Origin: Akkermansiaceae bacterium
Lineage (GTDB): Bacteria > Verrucomicrobiota > Verrucomicrobiia > Verrucomicrobiales > Akkermansiaceae
DNA: 40,505 bases
Reading direction: 5' to 3'
Assembly (NCBI GenBank): GCA_903934285.1
Contig: CAIZNN010000201.1
Coordinates: 1 to 40,505, forward strand
Shown: positions 13,691 through 21,261 of the stretch, piece after piece
Layout of the letters: each line of letters opens with the position of its first letter
How positions within the stretch are numbered: the stretch's first letter is position 1
Translations under genes and position numbers: made by a program
Notes under the pieces: generated by a model
Told to the model about the DNA's origin: nothing
Databases searched by the model: none
What the model saw: the letters and a program-made list of their open reading frames with translations, nothing else

Positions 13691-16600
13691 GGCTGGTCAT
13701 TGGGGTTGGCGGAAACACGCAGGCCGGTAGTGTTAGGATCAAGAATCAGGTTCACCGTGCCTTCGACATCGCGGAGACTGTTCAGACATGTGAACTCCTC
13801 CCAATCCCCGGCTCCCGGCTCCTTGAGAAGACCGATCACTCCGCCCGGTCCATCCTTGTAGCCGAGCGCGTAGTCGTGCTGGTTGTGGACGAGACTGAGC
13901 CACTTGTCGCGACGCTCATCCAGCATCTTTCGGACGAGGATGCCGACATCCGGATCTCCGGTTGCCTTCTCCGCCCGGTCGATGATGCGTTGCATGATCC
14001 AAGGCATGTCAGGGTCTGTATCGGAAAGTTTTCCCGCGTCCTCGTTGGCATTGAGATGATGGTCCTGCAAGCGCATCAGGCCGACAAGAATGCCCGCCAA
14101 GCCACGCTTGAGCGCCGGGGCCGAAAACGGCGTCACCGAGAGCGCCTCAACGTGTTTGTAAAACGTATCGTGGTAGTGCTCGAAGGTTTCGTAATGGGAA
14201 AGATCCCGTGGACGTGCCCAGTTGAAAACGGTGACCACAAGCCCCGGGCCACGATTGGATCGGCCGACGCGGCTGCTGGCCTGGATGTATTCCGAGGTGG
14301 TCTTGGGTTGGCCGGCCACCACCATCAGTCCCAGACGTTCGATGTCCACACCCACCGATATCATGTTGGTGGCAAGCATCACGTCGTAGGGCCGCGGGGC
14401 CGGGCGGTTGCCGGCTTTGCGGTCGACCTCACGCTGGGCATCATGTGCCATGTCAAACACGGTCTCCAAGCGTTCGAGGATGCCGGGAATATCGGTCCCT
14501 GACTTGCGGGAAGTTAGCTCTTCAACCGAGCCCTGCCAGATGCGGCGTTTGGCAAGACCGCGCTCGTCGGCGTCGCGCAGGCGGTTGCGGATATCATCCT
14601 CCACCAGGCGGCGGGTGCCGGCGAGTTCGCGGATGGAATTGAAATAACCTGCCAGGGTCATCCATGGATCGGCGAGGTTGTCGTATTTCTCGTAGAGCAC
14701 TTGGGCGGCACCCATGAGCGCCGTGTACACCCGGATGATGGCCACTGGATAGCGTCGGCCAAGCGCACAGATGCCGAGATAGCGGCGGCCGGGATACTGC
14801 TCACCGGCACGACGGCGCAGCGCGAAGAAACTGTCATCAATGGACGTACCCTGGGGCGGAAATACCTCCACCTTGCGGAGGAATGTTTTCTTAATTTGGT
14901 CACCGGCCCTGCGGATCGTGGCGGTGGAGGAGACCACCTTGGGGCGGACGCGCTTGCCGTTGACCGTCCAGGTGCAGAGTTCATCCACAGCGGTTTCGTA
15001 GAGCGCCACCATCGAACCAAGCGGTCCGCTGATGAGGTGAAGCTCGTCCTGGATGATGAGATCCGGCGGACGGAGAGGTGAGTGCTCTTGGCGCTTGACG
15101 CCAGACTGCCCGTTGCGTGCCGGATGGTTACCGGTGTCATCCTTCTCCACCTCCGGGGAAAGAAAGCCATGGCGCACGCACAACCCGCTGACCTGTCCGA
15201 ACAAGTGTTGCACCTCACCCTTCCATGGCATCTGGGCGAACTTATCCACCGTGGCGATGAGCAGCGATGGTGGCCGCCGATAGATTTCCTCGTCCACCAC
15301 CATCACAGGCAGTCCCTCCTTTGGGGCTTTTGCCTCGCTGAACTCACAGCCACCGGTGGCATCACTGCAATAGGTCACGCAGCGACCGATCTCGCTGGGA
15401 GCCTCATAGACCTTGATGTGGTGTTCGCGGATCTCCCGTCCGCACCACGGGCAGGAAATGAGCTGATGGGGAGTGCCACGGACGGTGGGGCGCCCGCCGG
15501 CATGACTCTGGCGCAGAGACTCCGCGGCCGAACTCAGACTGTTGGGTGTGGCCTTGGATCCCACCCACAGACCGAGGCGGAACGGCACCGTGCCCCACTT
15601 GCCAATATCCGTCCGGCGGATCATTTCACAGGCGCAGATCAGGGCGGCGGCGCGCTGGAATTGTTGGAGCGTGAGCAGACGCAGGGTGTAGCGCATCAGC
15701 ACCGCGATGCCGTGATCGCCGCGGCGACCTTCAATCTCACCTTGCAGGCGGCGCAGAGCCAGCGTGTAGGCGGTGAGACCCAGATACGCTTCCGTCTTGC
15801 CACCGCCGGTGGCGAACCAGAGCAAATCGGCCACGGCATCGGTTTCGTGACAGCGGTCCTCGTGGTCAAGTTGGGTGAGGCCTGGCAGATTGATGATGAC
15901 GAAGGCGAGCTGGAACACGCGCCAACTCCGGTTCCGCGGGATGTCGAGCGGATCGACCGGCGCACCCGGCTGGAGTTCTTTTTTGCGGACTTGCCGCGAA
16001 TAGGTCGAGCGCAGCCGTTGCTGCCACATCGCCCGGTTGGCAAAACGGAATGCCTCTTCCGCCAGCGTACCCGTGGCAATCAGGTCGATGCCCTCCCGCA
16101 GCCTGTCACAGGCGCGGCGGCAACTGGCAATGGCACGCGCCGCAGCGTCCTGGTGGTGCTGTAGGCGCAGTGCTGGGTCTGCGGGCTTGAGCGCCTCACG
16201 GCAGATCCAGTTGCCATAAGCGGTGTGAAGTTGGTCGAGCGAGGCGAGCAAGTCGGCCTTTGGCATTTCCGCCAATTCCTTCATGTCGAGCACCACCCCG
16301 GCGATATCCGGGTTGTCATTCGTATCGGGCGGTGTCTGTTGTTCCACCTCGGCCTGCGGAATGAACTCCGTCTCCACCGCGGTGGCCCGCACGGCATCCG
16401 GCTGCGGCAGCGTGGCGTGGACCGCACAGCCATGGCCGACGGCAAATTCCGGGCGGAATCGATAGAGCATTTCCAGGGTCTCCGATTCCTCGCGGGTCAT
16501 GGCATCCATGCGGGAAAAATCCCGCTGCGCGTCGTGGCGTTGGAGAAACACCGGGCGTGCCGGACGGCCTGCTGAACGAGCGCGGATCTTCGGCTGGAAC

Positions 16601-17217
16601 ACCCAGGCCTCGTCCTTTTTCCTGTCCTGCTTCGGCGCGATATTGCGCAGGAACACCGTCACCAGCCAACCATGGCCGTTCTTGCGCACCTTGCCTTGCA
16701 GCACCACCAGCGCGTCATTTGTGGAATCCGGCTCGTAAGGTCCGAATAGACCTGCCTTGAGTGGAATGACGTAGGGTTCCCCTATATGCGACTCGCGCTT
16801 CCAAACAAGAGCCGGCTCACCATTGAGCTTCTTGACCTGCCGCTCGCTCTTGACCCGCCGATAGCGACCCCACTCACTCTCAATGACGATGGCCTCCTCG
16901 GTGCCCTCCACCATGAAACTCATGCCGATGGAGTTCGGGAAAAACGAGTCCTTGGCGGACGTCGAGGCGTCGGTGCTCCCCACTTCTGGATCTTCTTTTC
17001 CGTCCGTGCCAAGACGGTCCATCACCTCTCCCTCAACCACCGCCGACATCGGGGCCAGCAGTCCGACGAGATAGCGCCCGTAGGCATGATCCTCGCGTTG
17101 GTCGAGTTCCTCCTCCGGCCCTTCGGCGGGGCCTAGCAAATCCTTGACCACCATCGCGGTGAGTTCATCGCGGATGGCGTGGGGCGTGGGCGGATTCAGT
17201 GTTGCCAGTGTCTGCAT
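13687..17217 (-). CDS. drmA: DISARM protein DrmA, superfamily 2 helicase
   Basis: An 1176-residue helicase. Walker A is FATGGGKTEAY near residue 471, the DExH box is IIQDELHLIS near 724, and motif VI is QASSRVGRSNRG near 984. A zinc-ribbon-like insertion lies near 589-620 (SCPWCGREI, then CVTYCSDATGGC). About 450 residues precede the helicase core, as usual for DrmA. The C terminus includes SVTPFSAPALKRGLAGIL, a family hallmark. DrmA provides the ATP-driven motor of the DrmAB core that loads on invading DNA. The drmB start overlaps its stop by ATGA; the PIN gene ends 42 bases before its start. No frameshift or missing motif is seen, so it should be functional. Confidence 0.95.
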   Translation of the reverse strand: MQTLATLNPPTPHAIRDELTAMVVKDLLGPAEGPEEELDQREDHAYGRYLVGLLAPMSAVVEGEVMDRLGTDGKEDPEVGSTDASTSAKDSFFPNSIGMSFMVEGTEEAIVIESEWGRYRRVKSERQVKKLNGEPALVWKRESHIGEPYVIPLKAGLFGPYEPDSTNDALVVLQGKVRKNGHGWLVTVFLRNIAPKQDRKKDEAWVFQPKIRARSAGRPARPVFLQRHDAQRDFSRMDAMTREESETLEMLYRFRPEFAVGHGCAVHATLPQPDAVRATAVETEFIPQAEVEQQTPPDTNDNPDIAGVVLDMKELAEMPKADLLASLDQLHTAYGNWICREALKPADPALRLQHHQDAAARAIASCRRACDRLREGIDLIATGTLAEEAFRFANRAMWQQRLRSTYSRQVRKKELQPGAPVDPLDIPRNRSWRVFQLAFVIINLPGLTQLDHEDRCHETDAVADLLWFATGGGKTEAYLGLTAYTLALRRLQGEIEGRRGDHGIAVLMRYTLRLLTLQQFQRAAALICACEMIRRTDIGKWGTVPFRLGLWVGSKATPNSLSSAAESLRQSHAGGRPTVRGTPHQLISCPWCGREIREHHIKVYEAPSEIGRCVTYCSDATGGCEFSEAKAPKEGLPVMVVDEEIYRRPPSLLIATVDKFAQMPWKGEVQHLFGQVSGLCVRHGFLSPEVEKDDTGNHPARNGQSGVKRQEHSPLRPPDLIIQDELHLISGPLGSMVALYETAVDELCTWTVNGKRVRPKVVSSTATIRRAGDQIKKTFLRKVEVFPPQGTSIDDSFFALRRRAGEQYPGRRYLGICALGRRYPVAIIRVYTALMGAAQVLYEKYDNLADPWMTLAGYFNSIRELAGTRRLVEDDIRNRLRDADERGLAKRRIWQGSVEELTSRKSGTDIPGILERLETVFDMAHDAQREVDRKAGNRPAPRPYDVMLATNMISVGVDIERLGLMVVAGQPKTTSEYIQASSRVGRSNRGPGLVVTVFNWARPRDLSHYETFEHYHDTFYKHVEALSVTPFSAPALKRGLAGILVGLMRLQDHHLNANEDAGKLSDTDPDMPWIMQRIIDRAEKATGDPDVGILVRKMLDERRDKWLSLVHNQHDYALGYKDGPGGVIGLLKEPGAGDWEEFTCLNSLRDVEGTVNLILDPNTTGLRVSANPNDQP

Positions 17218-17259
17218 GATTTTTGAGGGATGAGATTATCGTGGTTGTGACTTGCACGA

Positions 17260-17760
17260 TCAGCCGCCAGACCATTTTTCAATACGAGCGATGCACTCTG
17301 CACGAGGCAGAAAACCACCGCTTTCCAAGATCTTTGTTAGCGCTTGCACGGCGAGCAAAGGGACGATCATGCGACTGGCAACAAGCTCATCCATGACCCA
17401 CAATGTCCCTTTGACCTCCAGCTTATCAGCGAGGGCTTTCTTGCGGAGAGTGCCGTCACCGGTCAGCAGCACGGCATCAAGTTTTCGGGCTAGAAGAGCC
17501 ACGGACGCATCAGGGATGCTCACGCCCCATGTTCGAGCCAGTTTTTCAGCAGCGCTCCATTCATCAGCAGCCGTATCGGTGATCATCAATGCTCCCTGGG
17601 AAACCAGCTCATGGACCGCAGATTTCTGCTCCGGGCCGGTGATCTCGGTCAAGACGAGTGAAGTCGTGTGAATCTCGTAACCCTGAGCAAACCACGCCTC
17701 TAGCAATCCACCGTGAAAAAGGTCGATTAGCAAGTTCGCGTCATGCACCAGAATTCTCAT
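17260..17760 (-). CDS. PIN-domain protein, putative RNase toxin
   Basis: A 166-residue PIN domain. The acidic cluster is visible: VHDANLLIDLF with Asp7 near the N terminus, LVLTEITG with a Glu, SIPDASVALLARKL with the central Asp, and LLTGDGTLRKKAL with the last Asp. These fit a metal-dependent nuclease, and the layout resembles VapC-like or DUF3368-type proteins. It follows the XRE-ImmA/IrrE gene by 12 bases, a pairing known from toxin-antitoxin-like modules with a COG2856 partner. It precedes drmA by 42 bases, so it is probably on the drmABC transcript. Whether it acts as a toxin guarding DISARM or as an effector is inference. Confidence 0.88.
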   Translation of the reverse strand: MRILVHDANLLIDLFHGGLLEAWFAQGYEIHTTSLVLTEITGPEQKSAVHELVSQGALMITDTAADEWSAAEKLARTWGVSIPDASVALLARKLDAVLLTGDGTLRKKALADKLEVKGTLWVMDELVASRMIVPLLAVQALTKILESGGFLPRAECIARIEKWSGG

Positions 17761-17772
17761 GAGGTAATGGAT

Positions 17773-18858
17773 TCAGGCAAATGACTCCTTGAAAATCTGG
17801 CGGAATCCCTCCAGCGGAACTCCCAACAAAGCCGCCCCGCGGGAACTGCTCACGATGCCTTCCGCGACACTTTGCAGCACCATCTGCCGCATCCGGCCAT
17901 GGCTCTCGATGTCCTCGAAGACGTCATCTCCCGGTTCACCGACCTCCTTTTTCCTCCAACCGCGCTTGCCTGCCTGCATGAAGAAGCGCTCGTAAACGGC
18001 CTGGCTGATGAGTTCCAGTTTGGACGCGCGATACATGATCGCCATCATGGAAACGCCGAAATACTGCTTCAACTCGAGTAATTCACCCAAGGAAATGCCA
18101 CTGCGTCGGCCACCGAACATCGTCGTAAAATGCTCCTCGGGCATGAGAAACGACGACGCGAACGGTTTCACCAGAGCCTCCTGTTTCGCCTCGGGCAGGT
18201 TTACCGGAATCGGCAGCACCACATGCCCCAGCTCGTGGGCCAGCGTCATGCGCTTGCGCGGCACGTGCCGGCGAAGCCAGCTAGCGACGACGATGATTGG
18301 CTCGCCGTTGGCCTCACAGGAAAACCCGTCGAAGGCGGGATCGTCCGTCTCCACCTCATGGACTTTGATCCCTTTCAGCTCGATGAACTGCTGCAGGTTG
18401 GGAATCGGATCGGTTCCCAGGCTCCACTTGCTCCGAAGTTCCAGGGCGAAGCGCTCCACATCCTCCGCCCGGGTCAACTCCGCACCTGCGAATGGCGGTG
18501 CATAGGACATTCTCGCGTTGAGCAACTCCTCCAGCTCCAAATATCGTGAGAAAAAATCGCGGGATTTTTCCTCAATCGCCTGCCGCCTGCCAACTCCCAG
18601 GCTGGTCTTGCGCCGGAAACTGAGACCGGAAAACTCCACCTCGTAGGACCGGAAAAAGAAATCCACAGGCTGCTTCAGAACCTCCACCAGACGCGCGAGA
18701 ACCGCCCCATCCGGCATCGTCTCACCCTTCTCATAGCGGGACAGCATGGTGTGTGACGGGGCCCCTCCCAGGGCTCCGGAAAGCTCACGAAACGAAAGCC
18801 GGGCGATCTTTCGGGCCTGGCCAAGGCGACGGGAAAAAGTCTGGAGCACGTCAGTCAT
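17773..18858 (-). CDS. XRE helix-turn-helix / ImmA-IrrE metallopeptidase regulator
   Basis: A 361-residue regulator. The N-terminal HTH (about 8-70) has LGQARKIARLSFRELSGALG and SRYEKGETMPDG. The second domain is an ImmA/IrrE (DUF955) peptidase with LAHELGHVVLPIP near residue 209, so HExxH is intact, followed by FASSFLMPEE, the usual downstream block. In the family, such proteins either are repressors or cleave a repressor on DNA damage or phage signals; having both domains in one chain suggests that self-contained switching is possible. The start codon at 18858 lies 6 bases from a good -10 box, with a palindrome covering the promoter, consistent with autoregulation. The PIN gene follows 12 bases later. 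Confidence 0.92.
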   Translation of the reverse strand: MTDVLQTFSRRLGQARKIARLSFRELSGALGGAPSHTMLSRYEKGETMPDGAVLARLVEVLKQPVDFFFRSYEVEFSGLSFRRKTSLGVGRRQAIEEKSRDFFSRYLELEELLNARMSYAPPFAGAELTRAEDVERFALELRSKWSLGTDPIPNLQQFIELKGIKVHEVETDDPAFDGFSCEANGEPIIVVASWLRRHVPRKRMTLAHELGHVVLPIPVNLPEAKQEALVKPFASSFLMPEEHFTTMFGGRRSGISLGELLELKQYFGVSMMAIMYRASKLELISQAVYERFFMQAGKRGWRKKEVGEPGDDVFEDIESHGRMRQMVLQSVAEGIVSSSRGAALLGVPLEGFRQIFKESFA

Positions 18859-18894
18859 GTTTACATTCTACGTGAATTTTCCTGAATTGTAAAC
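18859..18894 (-). promoter_or_regulatory. Leaderless-type promoter inside a GTTTACA/TGTAAAC palindrome
   Basis: On the minus strand TTTACA (18888-18893) and TAGAAT (18865-18870) are separated by 17 bases, each one base from the sigma-70 consensus. Only GTAAAC lies between the -10 box and the ATG, so the transcript should start at or near the start codon. GTTTACA (18859-18865) and TGTAAAC (18888-18894) form an inverted repeat overlapping both boxes, a likely operator for the regulator gene it drives. Confidence 0.7.
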
Positions 18895-18954
18895 TCAGAT
18901 CCCGCCTTTTTTCACTCCCTCGCGCCCACTTCCCACCGTCCGGCCCGACGGAAA

Positions 18955-18987
18955 TTTGGCCGGGTTTGGCCGGGTTTGGCCGGGTTT
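18955..18987. repeat. Three tandem TTTGGCCGGG decamers
   Basis: Three perfect 10-base units (18955-18984) and the start of a fourth, about 60 bases upstream of the leaderless promoter. The 10-base period is close to one DNA turn, so the sites would face the same side of the helix. Related GGGTTTGTCCGGGTTT sequence lies near 19070. Confidence 0.8.
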
Positions 18988-19107
18988 GGAATCGATTTGA
19001 TTGCGGAATTCATTGAAATTAAGTGGGTTGAGGCTCATAGGTTCGTGGTTCCCCAAAGGAAATCATGGCTGGGTTTGTCCGGGTTTCTCGGGGGTAGAGA
19101 GAAGTGA

Positions 19108-19281
19108 TCATGCCTCACGCCCTTCATTTCCGGCCAGGTTAGCGGATAGCACGGTCAGATCGGTACCGGACCCATTCAAACCGACCAGCACGGTGAATGG
19201 AGCGAGACTTTCCGCTTCCGCGGCCGGCATGCGGAAATCCACCAGCGACTTGAAGTTCTCAATGTGCAGGCGGGTGATCAT
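19108..19281 (-). pseudogene. Truncated N-terminal fragment of an AAA ATPase
   Basis: A 57-residue fragment beginning MITRLHIENFKSLVDFRMP, the standard start of an AAA15/AAA21 (OLD/Septu-like) ATPase, running to FTVLVGLNGSG. Walker A should continue with KS/T, but the frame reads TDLTVLSANLAGN and stops 17 residues after GSG. So the protein breaks inside the nucleotide-binding loop and cannot bind ATP. It lies on the same strand as the ATPase-HNH pair, 54 bases after the HNH stop. It is not simply a copy of the ATPase at 19983-21221, whose N terminus is different. It is most likely the relic of a second ATPase-based defense gene lost by deletion. Confidence 0.75.
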
Positions 19282-19335
19282 GGGGCGGTTCAGGTTGAAC
19301 GTGAGCGGGCCGGAGCGAGGCAACTTGGGCTAAAA

Positions 19336-19986
19336 CTAAACCAGGTTGACATACGGATCTGGAACCGGCCGAGGGATGACGGTCAGGTCGCCTCGACCAT
19401 CCGCCGTCCAACGCTCCACGGCGCGAGCCAGGAGGGGTGCTACCTCGCGAAGCCCTTCGAGCGTCAAAAGATTGCGCAGGTGTTTGTCATACCATTCCCA
19501 CCGCAGTTCCAGCACGCGAAGACCTTGCTCCAGATCCAGCCGTTCCAGAGTCAACCGTGCCGCATCCTGGCGCTCGGCCGGCACGCCAACAGGGCGGAGC
19601 AGCAGGGAAGGCAGATCAATTTGAAACCAGTCGTCACCCACCTCAAAGGGATCTAGCAGTTGGTCGTCCAGAGTTCGCTTTCTGCTGTTCAGCGCCCCAT
19701 CCACGAAGCGAAAGTTATCCCACTCGTAAGCGAGATCCGGCGTGTTGTTGGTCTTGCAGGTGCTCCAGGAAATGAAGTGGTCCACCTGACCGTCATGGAT
19801 ATACATGGCGTAATAGCCGCAGCGTCCTTCAAAACCCCGGCGCAGGTCCGGACGGAAGGGCGACCACAAGTCTCTGGGGCGGTCAGGCAAGGTTTGTTGG
19901 GTTTTGAGCCAATCCCGTCCCGCTTGGCGGCAGGTGGCGTCAAATGCCGCGGGTTCCGGACGAATCGGCGACGGGACACTAATCAT
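19336..19986 (-). CDS. HNH nuclease, Septu PtuB-like
   Basis: A 216-residue protein with an HNH-type core at residues 56-105. RCGYYAMYI supplies a Cys, GQVDHFISW has His70 preceded by Asp, AYEWDNFRF has Trp89 and Asn91, and ALNSRKRT has Asn100 and Lys103. This DHF...YEW.N...N..K arrangement is that of PtuB and similar HNH proteins. The second zinc cysteine pair is incomplete, as only Cys56 and Cys77 are visible in the core. The C-terminal half is helical with LERLDLEQGLRVLELRWEWY. It is coupled by an ATGA overlap to the ATPase before it. Expected role: DNA or tRNA nicking once the ATPase releases it. The ascription to Septu is by arrangement, not by demonstrated homology. Confidence 0.8.
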   Translation of the reverse strand: MISVPSPIRPEPAAFDATCRQAGRDWLKTQQTLPDRPRDLWSPFRPDLRRGFEGRCGYYAMYIHDGQVDHFISWSTCKTNNTPDLAYEWDNFRFVDGALNSRKRTLDDQLLDPFEVGDDWFQIDLPSLLLRPVGVPAERQDAARLTLERLDLEQGLRVLELRWEWYDKHLRNLLTLEGLREVAPLLARAVERWTADGRGDLTVIPRPVPDPYVNLV

Positions 19987-21221
19987 CGCACACCTCCTGT
20001 CGCGACCAGCCAGCGCGGCCAGAACGGGTCTGAGTTTGCCAGGGTCCGCTCCAGTTGGGCCTGGATGTCGGCGACGTTGCTACCGTCCCGCTCCCCCTTG
20101 ATCCAGCGGTTCGCCGCGATCAGCGCTTGCTCCGCCTCCTTCGAGTAGCCGCTTTTCATGTCAAAGGCAGGCGAGCGCAGCCACTCCACGATGCTGCCAA
20201 AGCGCGCCCACTGCACTGTTTCCAAGCGCACCTTGCCTTCGGGCGTCAGCTCCAGATTGAAAAGCCGGTCGCGTGATTCATCAAAGAGCGTCTCCACCGA
20301 GGCCAGGACAAACGGGGCGTGGGTGGTGGCGATCACCTGCACCTGCGGTTCGCCTGCCGACTGGAGCAAGCGGTTGAGCACCACCAGCACGGCGGGCAGA
20401 ATCGTCCGCTGCCATTGTGGGTGCAGGTGGGCTTCGACCTCATCCCACAAGAGCACGATCCGGCGGGAACATTCCCTGCCGCGCAGCTCCGCCGCCGCCT
20501 GATGCTCCGCCCAAGCCCACACCAGCATGTAGGCTAGGGACAGGATGCGTTTCATGCCAGCCGATGCATGGGGCAGCGGCACCGCCCCGTAAGGCATCTC
20601 CAGCGTGGGCACGTCCCGCACGCCCATTTCCGGGACACGCACCGATCGACCCGGCACCAGCGGTGACTCGTGGCCGCCGGGCGACAGCTCGGCCAGCACC
20701 TCCCGCAGGGTATTGAAGGCACCATTGGCCTTCAGGCTCCAGGTTTCCCAGTCTTCGAGCAAGCCACGGCAAATCACCGTGTCGTTCTCATCGCGCTGCC
20801 CTTCCCAAAGGTCTTTTTTGCTGAAATGGAATGCTTCCGGCCTGTCTCCGCCGTTGCGCTCAGGGTCCCAGAGCGAAAACCCGCCGTCGATCCGTGCGTA
20901 AATCACCAACCCGGGGCTGGGTGGGCGGCCTGGCGGCGGCGCGGACCAGTCCAGAACATCCCGGCGGTAGTGGCAGGCCACTTCCGAGGTCGGGCCGCCC
21001 TTGCCATGGACGTGGAAACTCACGCTCGCATCGTTCACACCGGCCGCAGGATGGATCTTGCGCCCATCAGTCCAGCAACGCGTGAGCGCCCACCATGCCA
21101 CATCCAGCAGGAAAGTTTTGCCGAGGCCATTGTCGCCGGTGATGAGGTTGAGCCTCTCGCCGAACTCGAAGTCGAGCGCGGGAGCCGGTCCTAGGTTTTT
21201 AAGGGAAAGAGTTTCGAGCAT
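19983..21221 (-). CDS. AAA ATPase, Septu PtuA-like
   Basis: A 412-residue ABC-type/AAA21 ATPase. Walker A is ITGDNGLGKTFLLD near residue 35. The signature region is PHASAGMKRILSLAYMLVW near 215, with A-S-A-G in place of LSGGQ. Walker B is IVLLWDEVEAHLHPQW near 260, and the switch region is VIATTHAPFVLAS near 300. This is the arrangement of OLD-type and PtuA ATPases without a TOPRIM domain. The HNH gene follows with an ATGA overlap, giving an ATPase-nuclease pair like PtuA-PtuB. It begins 40 bases after the drmMI stop, so it may be read through from the drmD-drmMI transcript. All ATPase motifs look intact. Confidence 0.87.
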   Translation of the reverse strand: MLETLSLKNLGPAPALDFEFGERLNLITGDNGLGKTFLLDVAWWALTRCWTDGRKIHPAAGVNDASVSFHVHGKGGPTSEVACHYRRDVLDWSAPPPGRPPSPGLVIYARIDGGFSLWDPERNGGDRPEAFHFSKKDLWEGQRDENDTVICRGLLEDWETWSLKANGAFNTLREVLAELSPGGHESPLVPGRSVRVPEMGVRDVPTLEMPYGAVPLPHASAGMKRILSLAYMLVWAWAEHQAAAELRGRECSRRIVLLWDEVEAHLHPQWQRTILPAVLVVLNRLLQSAGEPQVQVIATTHAPFVLASVETLFDESRDRLFNLELTPEGKVRLETVQWARFGSIVEWLRSPAFDMKSGYSKEAEQALIAANRWIKGERDGSNVADIQAQLERTLANSDPFWPRWLVATGGVR

Positions 21222-21261
21222 GGGATTAGTCGGGGTGGGGTGAGTATGCCGACTTCCGCGG

